DNA of 5,643 nt from an uncultured Ruminococcus sp. (lineage in GTDB: Bacteria; Bacillota; Clostridia; Oscillospirales; Ruminococcaceae): NCBI GenBank assembly GCA_946544695.1, contig CAMNMO010000201.1:1-5643 (forward strand). The letters are read 5' to 3'. This document shows, in pieces, positions 5,561 through 5,643 of the stretch (the stretch's first letter is position 1; the number at the start of each line of letters is the position of its first letter). A model generated the notes under the pieces. That model had not been told where the DNA came from. It made no database searches and saw nothing but the letters and a program-made list of their open reading frames with translations. The position numbers and the translations under genes were made by a program.

Positions 5561-5643
5561 TTAAAGGATAATTGAGCGTTGTATATCTTTCCCCCGCCTA
5601 AAGTACTGTAAAACCGCTGTTTTTGTGGTGTGTCATCGGAACG

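Noticed and set aside
5313..5564. 83-aa rightward frame over the 5' end of the TlpA-like gene
   Set aside because: Antisense of the signal peptide and low-complexity spacer; no independent support.
5545..5572. Possible rightward promoter (CTGAAA, 16 bp, GATAAT)
   Set aside because: Both boxes are imperfect, spacing is short, and no gene start is visible before the window ends.

Overview
The window looks like chromosomal DNA of a gut- or rumen-type clostridium, most likely a Ruminococcus-like member of the Oscillospiraceae. The basis is protein style: clostridial Pta, a CD1871A-type CXXC peptide beside a membrane polyferredoxin, and paired bacterial PH-domain membrane proteins. GC is moderate (about half), genes are tightly packed, and Shine-Dalgarno sites are strong. 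The genus is inferred; there is no rRNA or other marker.

Layout. (1) Positions 1-1038, minus strand: two bPH_2/DUF304 membrane proteins joined by an ATGA overlap. The first (157 aa) is complete and the second runs off the left edge; together they resemble the YdbS/YdbT pair of Bacillus. (2) Positions 1039-1354: a 316-bp divergent intergenic region with one good sigma-A promoter facing each way. (3) Positions 1355-2371, plus strand: a complete phosphate acetyltransferase gene (pta), transcribed alone and closed by a strong hairpin terminator that also works in the opposite direction. (4) Positions 5500-2441, minus strand: a compact four-gene operon in the order TlpA-like thioredoxin lipoprotein, 45-aa CXXC membrane peptide, four-helix membrane polyferredoxin, and a 477-aa multidomain protein ending in a trypsin/DegP-like fold. 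(5) Positions 5501-5643: upstream region of that operon, with a weak candidate promoter.

How the genes work together. Pta interconverts acetyl-CoA and acetyl phosphate and normally partners acetate kinase, which is not here. In the minus-strand operon the first three genes fit a redox relay across the membrane: cytoplasmic [4Fe-4S] clusters, membrane CX3CP motifs, a membrane-anchored CXXC peptide and an extracytoplasmic thioredoxin-fold lipoprotein. The direction of electron flow and the final substrate are not shown by the sequence.

The most unusual object is the last gene of that operon. Its N-terminal part recalls the YceG-like proteins of tellurite/TerD-type gene clusters. This is followed by a Pro/Arg-rich linker with a 32-residue tandem repeat, then a DegP-like domain whose catalytic His and Ser are replaced by Gly and Thr while the Asp is kept. 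It is probably a non-proteolytic binding or sensing module. I do not recognise this architecture as a described system.
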